Shown: in pieces, positions 55,203 to 63,502 of the stretch
How positions within the stretch are numbered: position 1 is the first letter of the stretch
Layout of the letters: every line of letters begins with the position of its first letter
Assembly: GCF_000518485.1 (NCBI RefSeq)
Contig: NZ_JADR01000002.1
Location: forward strand, 358,586 to 422,585
Source: Olleya marilimosa CAM030
GTDB taxonomy: Bacteria; Bacteroidota; Bacteroidia; Flavobacteriales; Flavobacteriaceae
DNA length: 64,000 nucleotides
Direction: 5' to 3'
Translations under genes and position numbers: made by a program
The notes under the pieces: generated by a model
What the model saw: the letters and a program-made list of their open reading frames with translations, nothing else
Told to the model about the DNA's origin: nothing
Databases searched by the model: none

Positions 55203-56453
55203 ATGGAACTTAAGCGAGTAGTAGTTACAGGTTTAGGAGCGTTAACACCAATTGGAAACACTAAGGACGAGTATTGGTCTGGTCTTATTAGTGGTAAAAG
55301 TGGTGCTGCGCCGATTACATATTTTGATACTGAAAAGTTCAAGACAAACTTTGCTTGCGAGTTAAAAAATTTCGTGGCAACTGATTTTCTGGATAGAAAA
55401 GAAGCCCGCAAAATGGACAGGTTTACGCAGTACGCAATGGTCGCATCTGATGAGGCTATTGCGGACTCTAAACTAGATTTAGATACCGTTAACAAATTAA
55501 GAGTTGGCGTTATTTGGGGAGCCGGAATTGGTGGATTAGAAACATTTCAAAACGAAGTGTTAAATTTTGCTGAAGGTGATGGCACTCCTAGATTTAATCC
55601 TTTTTTCATCCCTAAGATGATTGCAGATATTGCACCCGGAAACATTTCTATTAAAAATGGTTTTATGGGTCCAAATTATACAACTGTATCTGCTTGTGCA
55701 TCTTCTGCTAATGCAATGATTGATGCGCTAAACTATATACGTTTAGGACATTGCGATGTTATTGTAACAGGAGGTAGTGAAGCAGCAGTTACTATTGCTG
55801 GAATGGGAGGATTTAATGCAATGCATGCTTTATCAACCAGAAATGAAAGTCCAGAAACAGCATCAAGACCTTTTGATGCCACTCGTGATGGATTTGTTTT
55901 AGGTGAAGGAGCAGGAGCAATTATTCTAGAAGAATATGAGCACGCAAAAGCAAGAGGAGCTAAAATCTATGCAGAAGTTTTAGGAGGCGGAATGTCCTCT
56001 GACGCTTACCACATGACTGCACCACATCCAGATGGAATTGGAGTAATTGCAGTAATGAAAAACTGTTTAGAAAATGCTGGTTTAAAACCAGAAGACGTAG
56101 ATCACATTAATACTCATGGTACATCTACACCTCTAGGTGATGTTGCCGAGTTAAAAGCTATTAAAGAAGTTTTTGGTGATCATGCTAAAAACATCAATAT
56201 CAATTCTACCAAGTCTATGACTGGTCATTTATTAGGTGCTGCTGGAGCTATTGAAGCTATTGCTGCTATTTTGGCAATGGAACATGGTATTGTGCCACCA
56301 ACTATAAATCATACAACTGTAGACGAGAATATAGATCCTGAATTAAATCTTACACTTAATGCACCTCAAAAACGAGAGATTAATGTTGCAATGAGCAATA
56401 CTTTTGGATTTGGAGGACATAATGCATGTGTGTTATTTAAAAAACTAGACTAG
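55203..56453 (+). CDS. fabF: Beta-ketoacyl-ACP synthase II
   Basis: Elongates acyl-ACP with malonyl-ACP in fatty-acid synthesis. The active-site Cys is C165 in TVSACASSANAMID; the two catalytic His are in NTHGTSTPLGD and SMTGHLLGAAG, and the ending AMSNTFGFGGHNACVLF is typical. At 416 residues it has normal length. It follows acpP by 11 bases and precedes rnc by 9, a conserved arrangement. Confidence 0.97.
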   Translation: MELKRVVVTGLGALTPIGNTKDEYWSGLISGKSGAAPITYFDTEKFKTNFACELKNFVATDFLDRKEARKMDRFTQYAMVASDEAIADSKLDLDTVNKLRVGVIWGAGIGGLETFQNEVLNFAEGDGTPRFNPFFIPKMIADIAPGNISIKNGFMGPNYTTVSACASSANAMIDALNYIRLGHCDVIVTGGSEAAVTIAGMGGFNAMHALSTRNESPETASRPFDATRDGFVLGEGAGAIILEEYEHAKARGAKIYAEVLGGGMSSDAYHMTAPHPDGIGVIAVMKNCLENAGLKPEDVDHINTHGTSTPLGDVAELKAIKEVFGDHAKNININSTKSMTGHLLGAAGAIEAIAAILAMEHGIVPPTINHTTVDENIDPELNLTLNAPQKREINVAMSNTFGFGGHNACVLFKKLD

Positions 56454-56462
56454 TCTTATTGA

Positions 56463-57209
56463 ATGAAACGCATTCGTAACATATTTAATTCCCAATCAAA
56501 TGACGATGGGAATTTTTTTGTGGCTATTTCTAAAATTTTAAAATTTAAACCAAAAAACCTAAAGTTTTATCAGACTGCCTTTACACATCGTTCCATGAAC
56601 ATTAAAGATGAAAAGGGTCACATAATTAATTATGAGCGTTTAGAATTTTTAGGAGATGCTATGCTTAGCGCTGTAATTGCACATCACTTATATATGGAAG
56701 TTCCAGGTGGTGATGAAGGTTATTTAACCAAAATGCGATCCAAAGTAGTTAGTAGAGAGCATTTAAATGAGCTAGGTAAAGATTTAGGATTAATAAACTT
56801 AGTAGAAAGTAAAATTCCTAAAGGACAATTTGGAGATAACATTCATGGTAATTTATTTGAAGCCTTAATAGGAGCTATTTATTTAGATAAAGGTTATAAA
56901 AACTGTGACAAGTTTATACAAAAACGCGTTATAGATCCTTATGTCGATATCGAAAAATTAGAAGGGAAAGTCATAAGCTATAAAAGTTTATTGATTGAAT
57001 GGTGTCAAAAAGAAAAGAAGGTTTTTGACTACAATGTTTACGAAGATTCTGGCAATGACGATATCAAACACTTTTCTGTAAAATTATCTATAGATCATAA
57101 AATTGTTGCTAAAGCCAGAGCAACGTCTAAAAAAAAGGCAGAAGAAAAAGCGTCTAAACGTGCCTTTTTTGCTCTTCAAAGCCAAATTACCAAAGCTGGT
57201 TTTATATAA
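56463..57209 (+). CDS. rnc: Ribonuclease III
   Basis: Processes double-stranded RNA, including rRNA precursors. The signature ERLEFLGDAML is at residues 58-68, and the second catalytic Glu region is GNLFEALIGAIYLDKG. A C-terminal double-stranded RNA-binding domain (about 175-242) ends with KKKAEEKASKRAFFAL. At 248 residues it is ordinary. It is 9 bases after fabF. Confidence 0.96.
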   Translation: MKRIRNIFNSQSNDDGNFFVAISKILKFKPKNLKFYQTAFTHRSMNIKDEKGHIINYERLEFLGDAMLSAVIAHHLYMEVPGGDEGYLTKMRSKVVSREHLNELGKDLGLINLVESKIPKGQFGDNIHGNLFEALIGAIYLDKGYKNCDKFIQKRVIDPYVDIEKLEGKVISYKSLLIEWCQKEKKVFDYNVYEDSGNDDIKHFSVKLSIDHKIVAKARATSKKKAEEKASKRAFFALQSQITKAGFI

Positions 57210-57344
57210 AAACAGCACATTCTTAAATTCCTATTATTTTAAGTTATACTAAAACGTTTTCGTAATTATTTGTTGTTAAGTTTAAGTAAAATTGAGTAAT
57301 ACTAAGCGTTTAAATGCTATATTTACATTTAATTTTATATTAAA

Positions 57345-57830
57345 ATGGCTGTTCGAAAACTCTCATTAGACGACTTTTTAGAAGAAGAGCATTACGCATT
57401 AATAGGTATTCATTGCGTAATAGAAGATTATAGATTAGCTTTTTTAATTAATCAAACATTAGATATTAAACTTAAAAGACGGTTAGTAGATGTAACCAAT
57501 CCAAGTTTAAATTCAAGTTATGCTTTGTTTGAGTGGTTTGACGAAAAACAACTGACCACATATCACCTAGTAGCTAATACTTGCAAGGTGCAGCATAATA
57601 ATTTACAACAACAATCAAATTCGTTATTTGGAGAAGACTCATCAGGAGCAACTAATTTTTATTTGCTACCAGAATTTAAAAAAGTAAATTATCTTCTTAA
57701 AATACAAACCGAATTTCATAATAAAGAAAAAATCATTTTAAATAATATTCTAAGGATTCCACAAGTAGTCACTGCTTATAGTATAGATGCAGATGCTTTA
57801 AAATCTAAGGACAATTTAATATTCAACTAA
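57345..57830 (+). CDS. IPExxxVDY-family protein
   Basis: A 161-residue Bacteroidota-specific protein of unknown function named for a short motif. Here the motif reads LPEFKKVNY (Leu for Ile and Asn for Asp). The usual neighbourhood of rnc and pyk is kept. Its stop TAA and the pyk start ATG share one base (TAATG), so translation may be coupled. A regulatory role beside pyruvate kinase is possible but unproven. Confidence 0.88.
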   Translation: MAVRKLSLDDFLEEEHYALIGIHCVIEDYRLAFLINQTLDIKLKRRLVDVTNPSLNSSYALFEWFDEKQLTTYHLVANTCKVQHNNLQQQSNSLFGEDSSGATNFYLLPEFKKVNYLLKIQTEFHNKEKIILNNILRIPQVVTAYSIDADALKSKDNLIFN

Positions 57831-59272
57831 TGCCAATAAGAAAAAAAACTAAGATCGTTGCAACTTTAGGACCAGCAACTAGCAGCAAAGAGGTATTAAA
57901 AGGTATGTTAGACGAAGGTGCTAATGTATTCAGAATTAACTTTTCTCATGCAGATTATAAAGACGTTGAAGAACGTGTAAAAATGATTCGTGAACTAAAC
58001 GATGAGTTTGGTTATAACGCTTCAATATTAGGAGACTTACAAGGACCTAAGCTTCGTGTAGGAGTCATGAAGGGAGAGGTTATAGTTAATCCTGGAGATG
58101 AGATTATTTTTGCAACAGGTAAACGTTTTGAAGGTACTAAGGATCGTGTTTACATGACCTACGACCGTTTTCCGCAGGATGCAAAACCAGGAGAACGCAT
58201 ACTTTTAGATGACGGAAAATTAATTTTTGAAGTCCTATCTACAGATAAAAAGTCTGAAGTAAAAGCCAAAGTAATTCAAGGTGGACCACTAAAATCTAAA
58301 AAAGGAGTTAATCTTCCTAACACAAACATCTCTCAACCAGCATTAACAGAAAAAGATGTCGAAGACGCTATTTTTGCTTGTAAATTAGGCGTTGATTGGA
58401 TGGCCTTATCATTTGTACGTCATGCAGAGGATTTAATGCAATTACAAGAACTAATCAAAAAACATAGCGATCATAAAATTCCGATTATTGCAAAAATCGA
58501 AAAACCAGAAGCAGTAGAAAACATAGACAAAATTGTAGCCTACTGTGATGGATTAATGGTAGCACGAGGAGATCTTGGTGTAGAGATTCCTGCGGAAGAA
58601 GTACCATTAGTACAAAAACAACTAGTACTACGTGCAAAACGTGCCAGAATACCAGTAATTATAGCAACCCAAATGATGGAGACTATGATTACTAGTTTAA
58701 CACCAACACGTGCAGAAGTAAATGACGTCGCAAACAGTGTAATGGATGGTGCAGATGCAGTAATGCTGTCAGGAGAGACAAGTGTAGGACAATATCCTGT
58801 GCAAGTTATCAGACAAATGTCTAACATTATTAAAAGTGTAGAAAACTCAGAATTAATAAAGGTGCCACAATCACCACCACACATACGCACTAACAGATAC
58901 ATAACAAAATCTATATGTTATCACGCAGCACACATGGCTAATGATATTGATGCAAAAGCAATATCTACATTAACCAATAGTGGATACACAGCGTTCCAGA
59001 TATCAGCATGGAGACCAAAATCACACATATTAGTATTTACCTCAAACAAGCGTATATTAACGCAGTTAAATTTGCTTTGGGGAGTTACAGCCTTTTATTA
59101 TGATAAGTTTGTTAGTACAGACGAAACCATAGAAGACGTAAACGCAATAGCCTGTAAAAAAGGATTCTTAGAAGTAGGAGATATGCTAATTAGTTTAGCA
59201 GCCATGCCAATTCAAGAAAAAGGAATGGTAAATACCCTAAGAGTGACAGAAATTACAAGCTGTAGTTTTTAA
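57830..59272 (+). CDS. pyk: Pyruvate kinase
   Basis: Converts phosphoenolpyruvate and ADP to pyruvate and ATP. At 480 residues it has normal length. Substrate and metal motifs are intact: VFRINFSHAD, LGDLQGPKLRVG, IIAKIEKPEAVENID (catalytic Lys), MVARGDLGVEIPAE and TQMMETM. The C-terminal domain (about 345-480) is present. After its stop come the 92-base repeat and then a terminator, both in the transcript's sense. Confidence 0.97.
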   Translation: MPIRKKTKIVATLGPATSSKEVLKGMLDEGANVFRINFSHADYKDVEERVKMIRELNDEFGYNASILGDLQGPKLRVGVMKGEVIVNPGDEIIFATGKRFEGTKDRVYMTYDRFPQDAKPGERILLDDGKLIFEVLSTDKKSEVKAKVIQGGPLKSKKGVNLPNTNISQPALTEKDVEDAIFACKLGVDWMALSFVRHAEDLMQLQELIKKHSDHKIPIIAKIEKPEAVENIDKIVAYCDGLMVARGDLGVEIPAEEVPLVQKQLVLRAKRARIPVIIATQMMETMITSLTPTRAEVNDVANSVMDGADAVMLSGETSVGQYPVQVIRQMSNIIKSVENSELIKVPQSPPHIRTNRYITKSICYHAAHMANDIDAKAISTLTNSGYTAFQISAWRPKSHILVFTSNKRILTQLNLLWGVTAFYYDKFVSTDETIEDVNAIACKKGFLEVGDMLISLAAMPIQEKGMVNTLRVTEITSCSF

Positions 59273-59302
59273 ACTACCCACTTTGTAATAAGATAAAGAT
59301 AG

Positions 59303-59394
59303 TTTGGGCGTTACCACAAGGGTCGCGCTATCCACTATATCTTTTTTGTGCATAAGCGCACACAAAAAAGGATGTCGTTTCTATCGCTAACGCA
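59303..59394 (+). repeat. 92-base structured intergenic repeat, copy A
   Basis: Begins TTTGGGCGTTACCACAAGGG 30 bases after the pyk stop and ends CGCTAACGCA, 25 bases before the pyk terminator, so it is transcribed in the pyk 3' region. Compared with copy B it has T for C and A for G at two positions that face each other in the hairpin stem (TGTGC/GCACA against TGCGC/GCGCA). Confidence 0.92.
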
Positions 59395-59419
59395 TAGCCA
59401 AGAACAAAACAATATATTA

Positions 59420-59451
59420 AAACCAGTTATAGTGATATAGCTGGTTTTTTT
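59420..59451 (+). terminator. Terminator of pyk, after the repeat
   Basis: A 12-base stem (AAACCAGTTATA and TATAGCTGGTTT, with one T-G pair) around a short loop, followed by a run of seven T. It puts repeat copy A inside the pyk transcript. Confidence 0.9.
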
Positions 59452-59511
59452 GTTTTAAAACACCTACAAACTATGTTAAATTTTAATCAAAACAACATAA
59501 ATTTTATGATG

Positions 59512-59530
59512 TTACATAATGATTATGTAA
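59512..59530. promoter_or_regulatory. 19-base palindrome upstream of the 94-residue gene
   Basis: Perfect 8-base arms TTACATAA and TTATGTAA around TGA, 32 bases before the ATG at 59563. The symmetry and position fit an operator or an activator site. Confidence 0.5.
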
Positions 59531-59562
59531 ATTAATATACTAAACGATTAATAGTATACAAA

Positions 59563-59847
59563 ATGAATAATCAAGCAATACAAACAATAGAAAAAGAGCA
59601 AATAAAATTTTTAAAATTCCCTAAAGAAGAATTATTATCCTCAAAAAAAGAAAAAGCAGAACGTTGTCAAACCTTAACAAGAGCTATGGTGTTGGGAAAT
59701 ATAGAGCACCAGAAAGTACACATTTTATTTGCAGACAACGAAGGCTTAAAAAGAGTAAATACCACAATTTGGGGTGTAACAGAAGACTATGTAATATTAA
59801 AAACCTCTACAACTATTCCAATGGAGCGAATTGTATCTGTAGCTTAA
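59563..59847 (+). CDS. Small conserved protein of unknown function, possible small beta-barrel
   Basis: A 94-residue cytoplasmic protein. The N-terminal half is charged and helical (KEKAERCQTLTRAMVLGN). The C-terminal half (VHILFADNEGLKRVNTTIWGVTEDYVILKTSTTIPMERIVSV) alternates strands and turns in a way that suggests a small Sm-like or SH3-like barrel (inference). Similar short proteins with a TTIW...LK...IP pattern seem familiar to me from other Bacteroidota. Its stop shares TTAA with dinB. A palindrome sits upstream. Confidence 0.75.
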   Translation: MNNQAIQTIEKEQIKFLKFPKEELLSSKKEKAERCQTLTRAMVLGNIEHQKVHILFADNEGLKRVNTTIWGVTEDYVILKTSTTIPMERIVSVA

Positions 59848-60947
59848 AATTTAAAACGTAATTGGACACTAATGGCTTTGTCCACTTCAGTCTTTTTAGA
59901 TTTTTTTTCAGTATTTAAATTAGAGAGAGAAATCCCAAGTAAACGTACCGAGTTACTCATTTTTTCTTGATATAATAAATCCTTTGCAGTATCCAAAATT
60001 ACAGCAGCATCAGCAATAAAATAGGGTAATGTTTTGCTGCGTGTTTGTAAAGTAAAATCGCTGTATTTAATTTTTAACGTTACAGTTTTTCCTGCAACTT
60101 TATTATTAGCTAATCGTTTGGCTACTTCGTCAGCAATAAGCTTCAATTTTTCAAGCATGAAGACTTCTGAAGATAAATTTTCTGTAAAAGTACGCTCAGC
60201 AGCTAGACTTTTTCTAATTCTATTAGGTTTAACTTCACTGTTATGTATACCTCTGACAATGTAATAGTACGACTTGCCTGATCTACCAAAGTTGGACTCT
60301 AAAAATTCAATAGATTTAGATTTTAAGTCCTTACCATTATAAATGCCTTTTTGGTACATTTTTTCTGCAGTAACCTTACCAATGCCATAAAATTTTCTAA
60401 TATCTAAAGATTCTAAAAAGTCTAAAACCTCCTCAGGATTAACCACTTTTTGTCCATTAGGTTTGTTATAATCGCTAGCAACTTTAGCAACAAATTTATT
60501 AATGCTTATTCCTGCAGATGCAGTTAAACCAACTTCGTTAAAAATCCTGGATCTAATCTCTTCGGCAAGCATAGAGGCACTTGGATTACCTTTTTTGTTG
60601 TGGGTTACATCTAAATAGGCTTCATCTAAAGATAAAGGCTCTACCAAATCTGTATAGTCGTAAAAAATGTTTCTAATTTTATTAGAGATTTCTTTATAGC
60701 GCTCAAAGTCTGTTTTAACAAAAATTAAATGTGGACATAACTTTATAGCCAATCGTCCAGACATAGCGCTTTTGACTCCAAATTTTCGCGCTTCGTAACT
60801 AGCAGCACTAATAACACCTCGTATTCCGCCACCTCCAACAGCAATAGCTTTACCTATAAGTTCTGGATTATCCATTTGAGCTACAGATGCGTAAAATGCA
60901 TCCATATCCACATGAATAATTTTTCTTATTGGTAAATCGTTTTGCAT
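59844..60947 (-). CDS. dinB: DNA polymerase IV (Y family)
   Basis: Error-prone translesion polymerase. Catalytic acids are in HVDMDAFYASV (Asp14) and PLSLDEAYLD (Asp108, Glu109). The fingers/palm text KSAMSGRLAIKLCPHLIFV and the helix-hairpin-helix region (FYGIGKVTAEKMYQKGI) are normal. The C-terminal Lys-rich end KISVQLRFKF-like tail could bind the sliding clamp. At 367 residues it has normal length. A palindrome 11 bases before the ATG suggests regulation. Confidence 0.96.
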   Translation of the reverse strand: MQNDLPIRKIIHVDMDAFYASVAQMDNPELIGKAIAVGGGGIRGVISAASYEARKFGVKSAMSGRLAIKLCPHLIFVKTDFERYKEISNKIRNIFYDYTDLVEPLSLDEAYLDVTHNKKGNPSASMLAEEIRSRIFNEVGLTASAGISINKFVAKVASDYNKPNGQKVVNPEEVLDFLESLDIRKFYGIGKVTAEKMYQKGIYNGKDLKSKSIEFLESNFGRSGKSYYYIVRGIHNSEVKPNRIRKSLAAERTFTENLSSEVFMLEKLKLIADEVAKRLANNKVAGKTVTLKIKYSDFTLQTRSKTLPYFIADAAVILDTAKDLLYQEKMSNSVRLLGISLSNLNTEKKSKKTEVDKAISVQLRFKF

Positions 60948-60958
60948 CTTGTAAATTT

Positions 60959-60973
60959 AGACATTAAATGTCT
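60959..60973. promoter_or_regulatory. 15-base palindrome upstream of dinB
   Basis: AGACATT and AATGTCT around a single A, 11 bases before the dinB start and 45 bases before the divergent CYTH gene. It could be an operator for damage-responsive control, but no regulator is shown by the sequence. Confidence 0.5.
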
Positions 60974-61018
60974 TTTATTTATTTCAATTTAATTGAAGAT
61001 TTATAATTAACTAAAAAA

Positions 61019-61486
61019 ATGATAGAAATAGAACGTAAATTTTTAGTCAAATCCAATGCTTTTAAAAATGATGCATTTAAACAAACTAAAATTACTCAAG
61101 GGTTTTTAAGTACTGATAAAAAACGTACAGTTAGGATTAGGCTTAAAGGCGATATAGGTTATTTAACCATAAAAGGAGAATCATCCAATAATGGATTATC
61201 GCGCTTTGAATGGGAAAAAAAAATTACTAAAACTGAAGCTGAACAGTTGTTGTTACTTTGTAAAAAAGGAGTAATAGAAAAAACGCGTTACGATATTAAA
61301 GTAGAGAATCACACTTTTGAAGTCGACGAATTTTATGGAGAAAATCAAGGTTTAATTATTGCAGAGGTCGAGTTAGACCATGAAAACGAAACTTTTGTAA
61401 AACCAGATTGGTTAGGTGTTGAAGTGACAGGAGATATTAAATATTATAATTCGCAACTTAGCGAAAATCCGTATCGTTCTTGGTAA
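61019..61486 (+). CDS. CYTH-domain triphosphate-processing enzyme
   Basis: A 155-residue cytoplasmic protein with the CYTH signature EIERK at residues 3-7 and the tunnel-lining charged strands TVRIRLKGDIGYLTIKG, RFEWEKKI, EKTRYDI and LIIAEVELDHE. Such enzymes hydrolyse inorganic triphosphate or related triphosphates with divalent metal. The ordinary short single-domain form fits a triphosphatase. Divergent from dinB; ends before a bidirectional terminator. Confidence 0.92.
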   Translation: MIEIERKFLVKSNAFKNDAFKQTKITQGFLSTDKKRTVRIRLKGDIGYLTIKGESSNNGLSRFEWEKKITKTEAEQLLLLCKKGVIEKTRYDIKVENHTFEVDEFYGENQGLIIAEVELDHENETFVKPDWLGVEVTGDIKYYNSQLSENPYRSW

Positions 61487-61514
61487 AATTAATGCTTAAA
61501 ATAAGAATAAAATA

Positions 61515-61545
61515 AAAAGCCACATCTATCAAAGATGTGGCTTTT
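61515..61545. terminator. Bidirectional terminator between the CYTH and OmpA/PD40 genes
   Basis: Perfect 13-base arms (AAAAGCCACATCT and AGATGTGGCTTTT) around a 5-base loop between convergent genes. Confidence 0.92.
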
Positions 61546-61578
61546 AAATTGGTTTTTAATTGGTTGTTAGACTAATAT

Positions 61579-63483
61579 CTATTGTTGTTGTGGTCCACCG
61601 CTTACAATTGTAAACTCAGAACGTCTGTTAAATTGATGTTGCTCTTCTGTACAACTAGATCCACAGTCATACAATGGTTCAGACTCACCTTTTCCATCAC
61701 CAGTTATTCTACTTGCATCAATACCTTTAGATACTACATAGGCTACGGTTGATTTAGCTCTTCTATCAGATAAGTTCATGTTGTAACTATCTTTACCTCT
61801 GCTATCAGTATGCGAAGTTGCGTAAATTACCATTTCTGGGTATTTATTCATTACTAATACTAATCTGTCTAATTCTGCAGCACCTTGAGCTGTGATATTA
61901 GATTTATCAAATTCAAAATAAATTGGATCTAAGACAACCTTATCTTCAACAATAATTTTCTTTATAGGTGTTAAGTCAACACTAACATTTAATCTATCTT
62001 CTCTTGTTGTATTGGCTGTTATTGTGTTGTCTTCAAATTCAGCTTTTGTCACTTTTAGACTAGCCTCTATTTCACAGTCAGTATTAAAGGTAGCTATACC
62101 TTGAGTATTTGTTGTTTGTGTGTCAATAACGCTTCCTTTAGCATCGTAAAGTGTAATTGATGCATTAGGTAATTTCTCACCTGTTTCAGCATTTTCAACA
62201 CTTACAATCATATCTACTTCGCATAAAGGTTTAATTTCTTTAATAGCATAAATGTCATCACTACCTTTACCACCTACACGATTAGAAGATACATAACCGT
62301 TTTTGTCAGCATCAATGTTAAAAGCAAAATCATCTGCTTTACTGTTAATTGGTGCTCCCATATTTTTTACTTTTGCTTTACCAGAATATTCTGTATAAAA
62401 AACATCTAAGTTACCTAAGCCTAAGTGACCGTTTGAAGAAAAAAACAGGTAGTCATTAGCTCCAGCATACGGAAACATTTCTTGTCCTGAGGTATTAATT
62501 TTGTTTCCTAAGTTTTCTGGTGTTCCAACCATACCATCAGCATTAATTGTAGCTTTATAAATATCATACTTACCAAATCCTCCTGGCATGTCAGATGCAA
62601 AGTATAACGTTGTTCCGTCTTTGCTTACAGATGGGTTTTTTACTGAGTAAGTATTAGTGTTGATATTTAACGGTTGTACTTTTTCCCATTTATCTCCAGA
62701 TTTTGTTGCTTTAAATAACTGAATAACACTAATTTTTGTGTTTCCTGTTTCTAGCTTTTCGTACATGTTTTCAAAAAAGCTTTCTCTTGAAAAGTACATA
62801 GTATTACCATCTGGTGTAAATGATACCACACCTTCATGATATTTAGTGTTTATTTTTCCATTAAGTAAATTTGGTTCAGTATAACTTCCGTCTTCTGCTT
62901 TTGTTATTTCATAGATGTCTAAAAACGGTTGGTCATTCCATCCATAATTACGTCTAGAGTCATTTCTTGCGGAAGTAATATAAAGTTTTCCGTCTTTTAA
63001 AGTTCCTCCAAAGTCTGAAGCAGCGGTATTAAAATCTAAATTTTGTGCAGTAAATTTTGCTTCAGATTTTAAAATGTCCTCTAAATAATTTGGATTTGAA
63101 TTGTAGGCTACAGCTCTGTCATCGTTAGAGTAAAGCGATGCAAATTTTTTCATTTGTGTGTTTGATGCTTCATATTTACCATTTGCTTTTAACATTTCAG
63201 AATATTTGTAAAGCATGTCTGCATCATCGTTTGTTTCTAATGCTTTTGCATACCATTTTTCTGCTTCTACGGTATTAAATGTATTGTAGTTAGCTTCGGC
63301 TAATCGCTGGTAAACGTATGCGTCTGCTTCTCCTTTTTCTACTAATTTGGTATAGGCTTTAGCTGCTTCAACAAACTCTAATTTATCAAAATGTTTGTCA
63401 GCACTTTTTGTCGCATCACTTTGAGCAAACACACTGGTACTGCTTAGTAATATCGCGAATATAAATAGTTGTATTTTTTTCAT
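61579..63483 (-). CDS. OmpA-family protein with PD40 propeller and carboxypeptidase-like domain (T9SS-associated, PorE-like)
   Basis: A 634-residue envelope protein. I start at the ATG at 63483, where a clean signal peptide begins (MKKIQLFIFAILLSSTSVFAQ); the longer frame adds 23 residues that would bury it. N-terminal TPR-like helices (about 25-130) are followed by WD40-like PD40 repeats (FTPDGNTMYFSRES, SKDGTTLYFASDMPGG), a carboxypeptidase-regulatory-like Ig domain (GEKLPNASITLYDAKG) and a C-terminal OmpA domain (DKSNITAQGAAELDRL, SHTDSRGKDSYNMNLSDRRA, FNRRSEFTIV). It follows the PorP/SprF gene by 19 bases, the pairing common in type IX secretion loci. Confidence 0.9.
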   Translation of the reverse strand: MKKIQLFIFAILLSSTSVFAQSDATKSADKHFDKLEFVEAAKAYTKLVEKGEADAYVYQRLAEANYNTFNTVEAEKWYAKALETNDDADMLYKYSEMLKANGKYEASNTQMKKFASLYSNDDRAVAYNSNPNYLEDILKSEAKFTAQNLDFNTAASDFGGTLKDGKLYITSARNDSRRNYGWNDQPFLDIYEITKAEDGSYTEPNLLNGKINTKYHEGVVSFTPDGNTMYFSRESFFENMYEKLETGNTKISVIQLFKATKSGDKWEKVQPLNINTNTYSVKNPSVSKDGTTLYFASDMPGGFGKYDIYKATINADGMVGTPENLGNKINTSGQEMFPYAGANDYLFFSSNGHLGLGNLDVFYTEYSGKAKVKNMGAPINSKADDFAFNIDADKNGYVSSNRVGGKGSDDIYAIKEIKPLCEVDMIVSVENAETGEKLPNASITLYDAKGSVIDTQTTNTQGIATFNTDCEIEASLKVTKAEFEDNTITANTTREDRLNVSVDLTPIKKIIVEDKVVLDPIYFEFDKSNITAQGAAELDRLVLVMNKYPEMVIYATSHTDSRGKDSYNMNLSDRRAKSTVAYVVSKGIDASRITGDGKGESEPLYDCGSSCTEEQHQFNRRSEFTIVSGGPQQQ

Positions 63484-63502
63484 TGTATTGGTTAGCTTAT
63501 GA

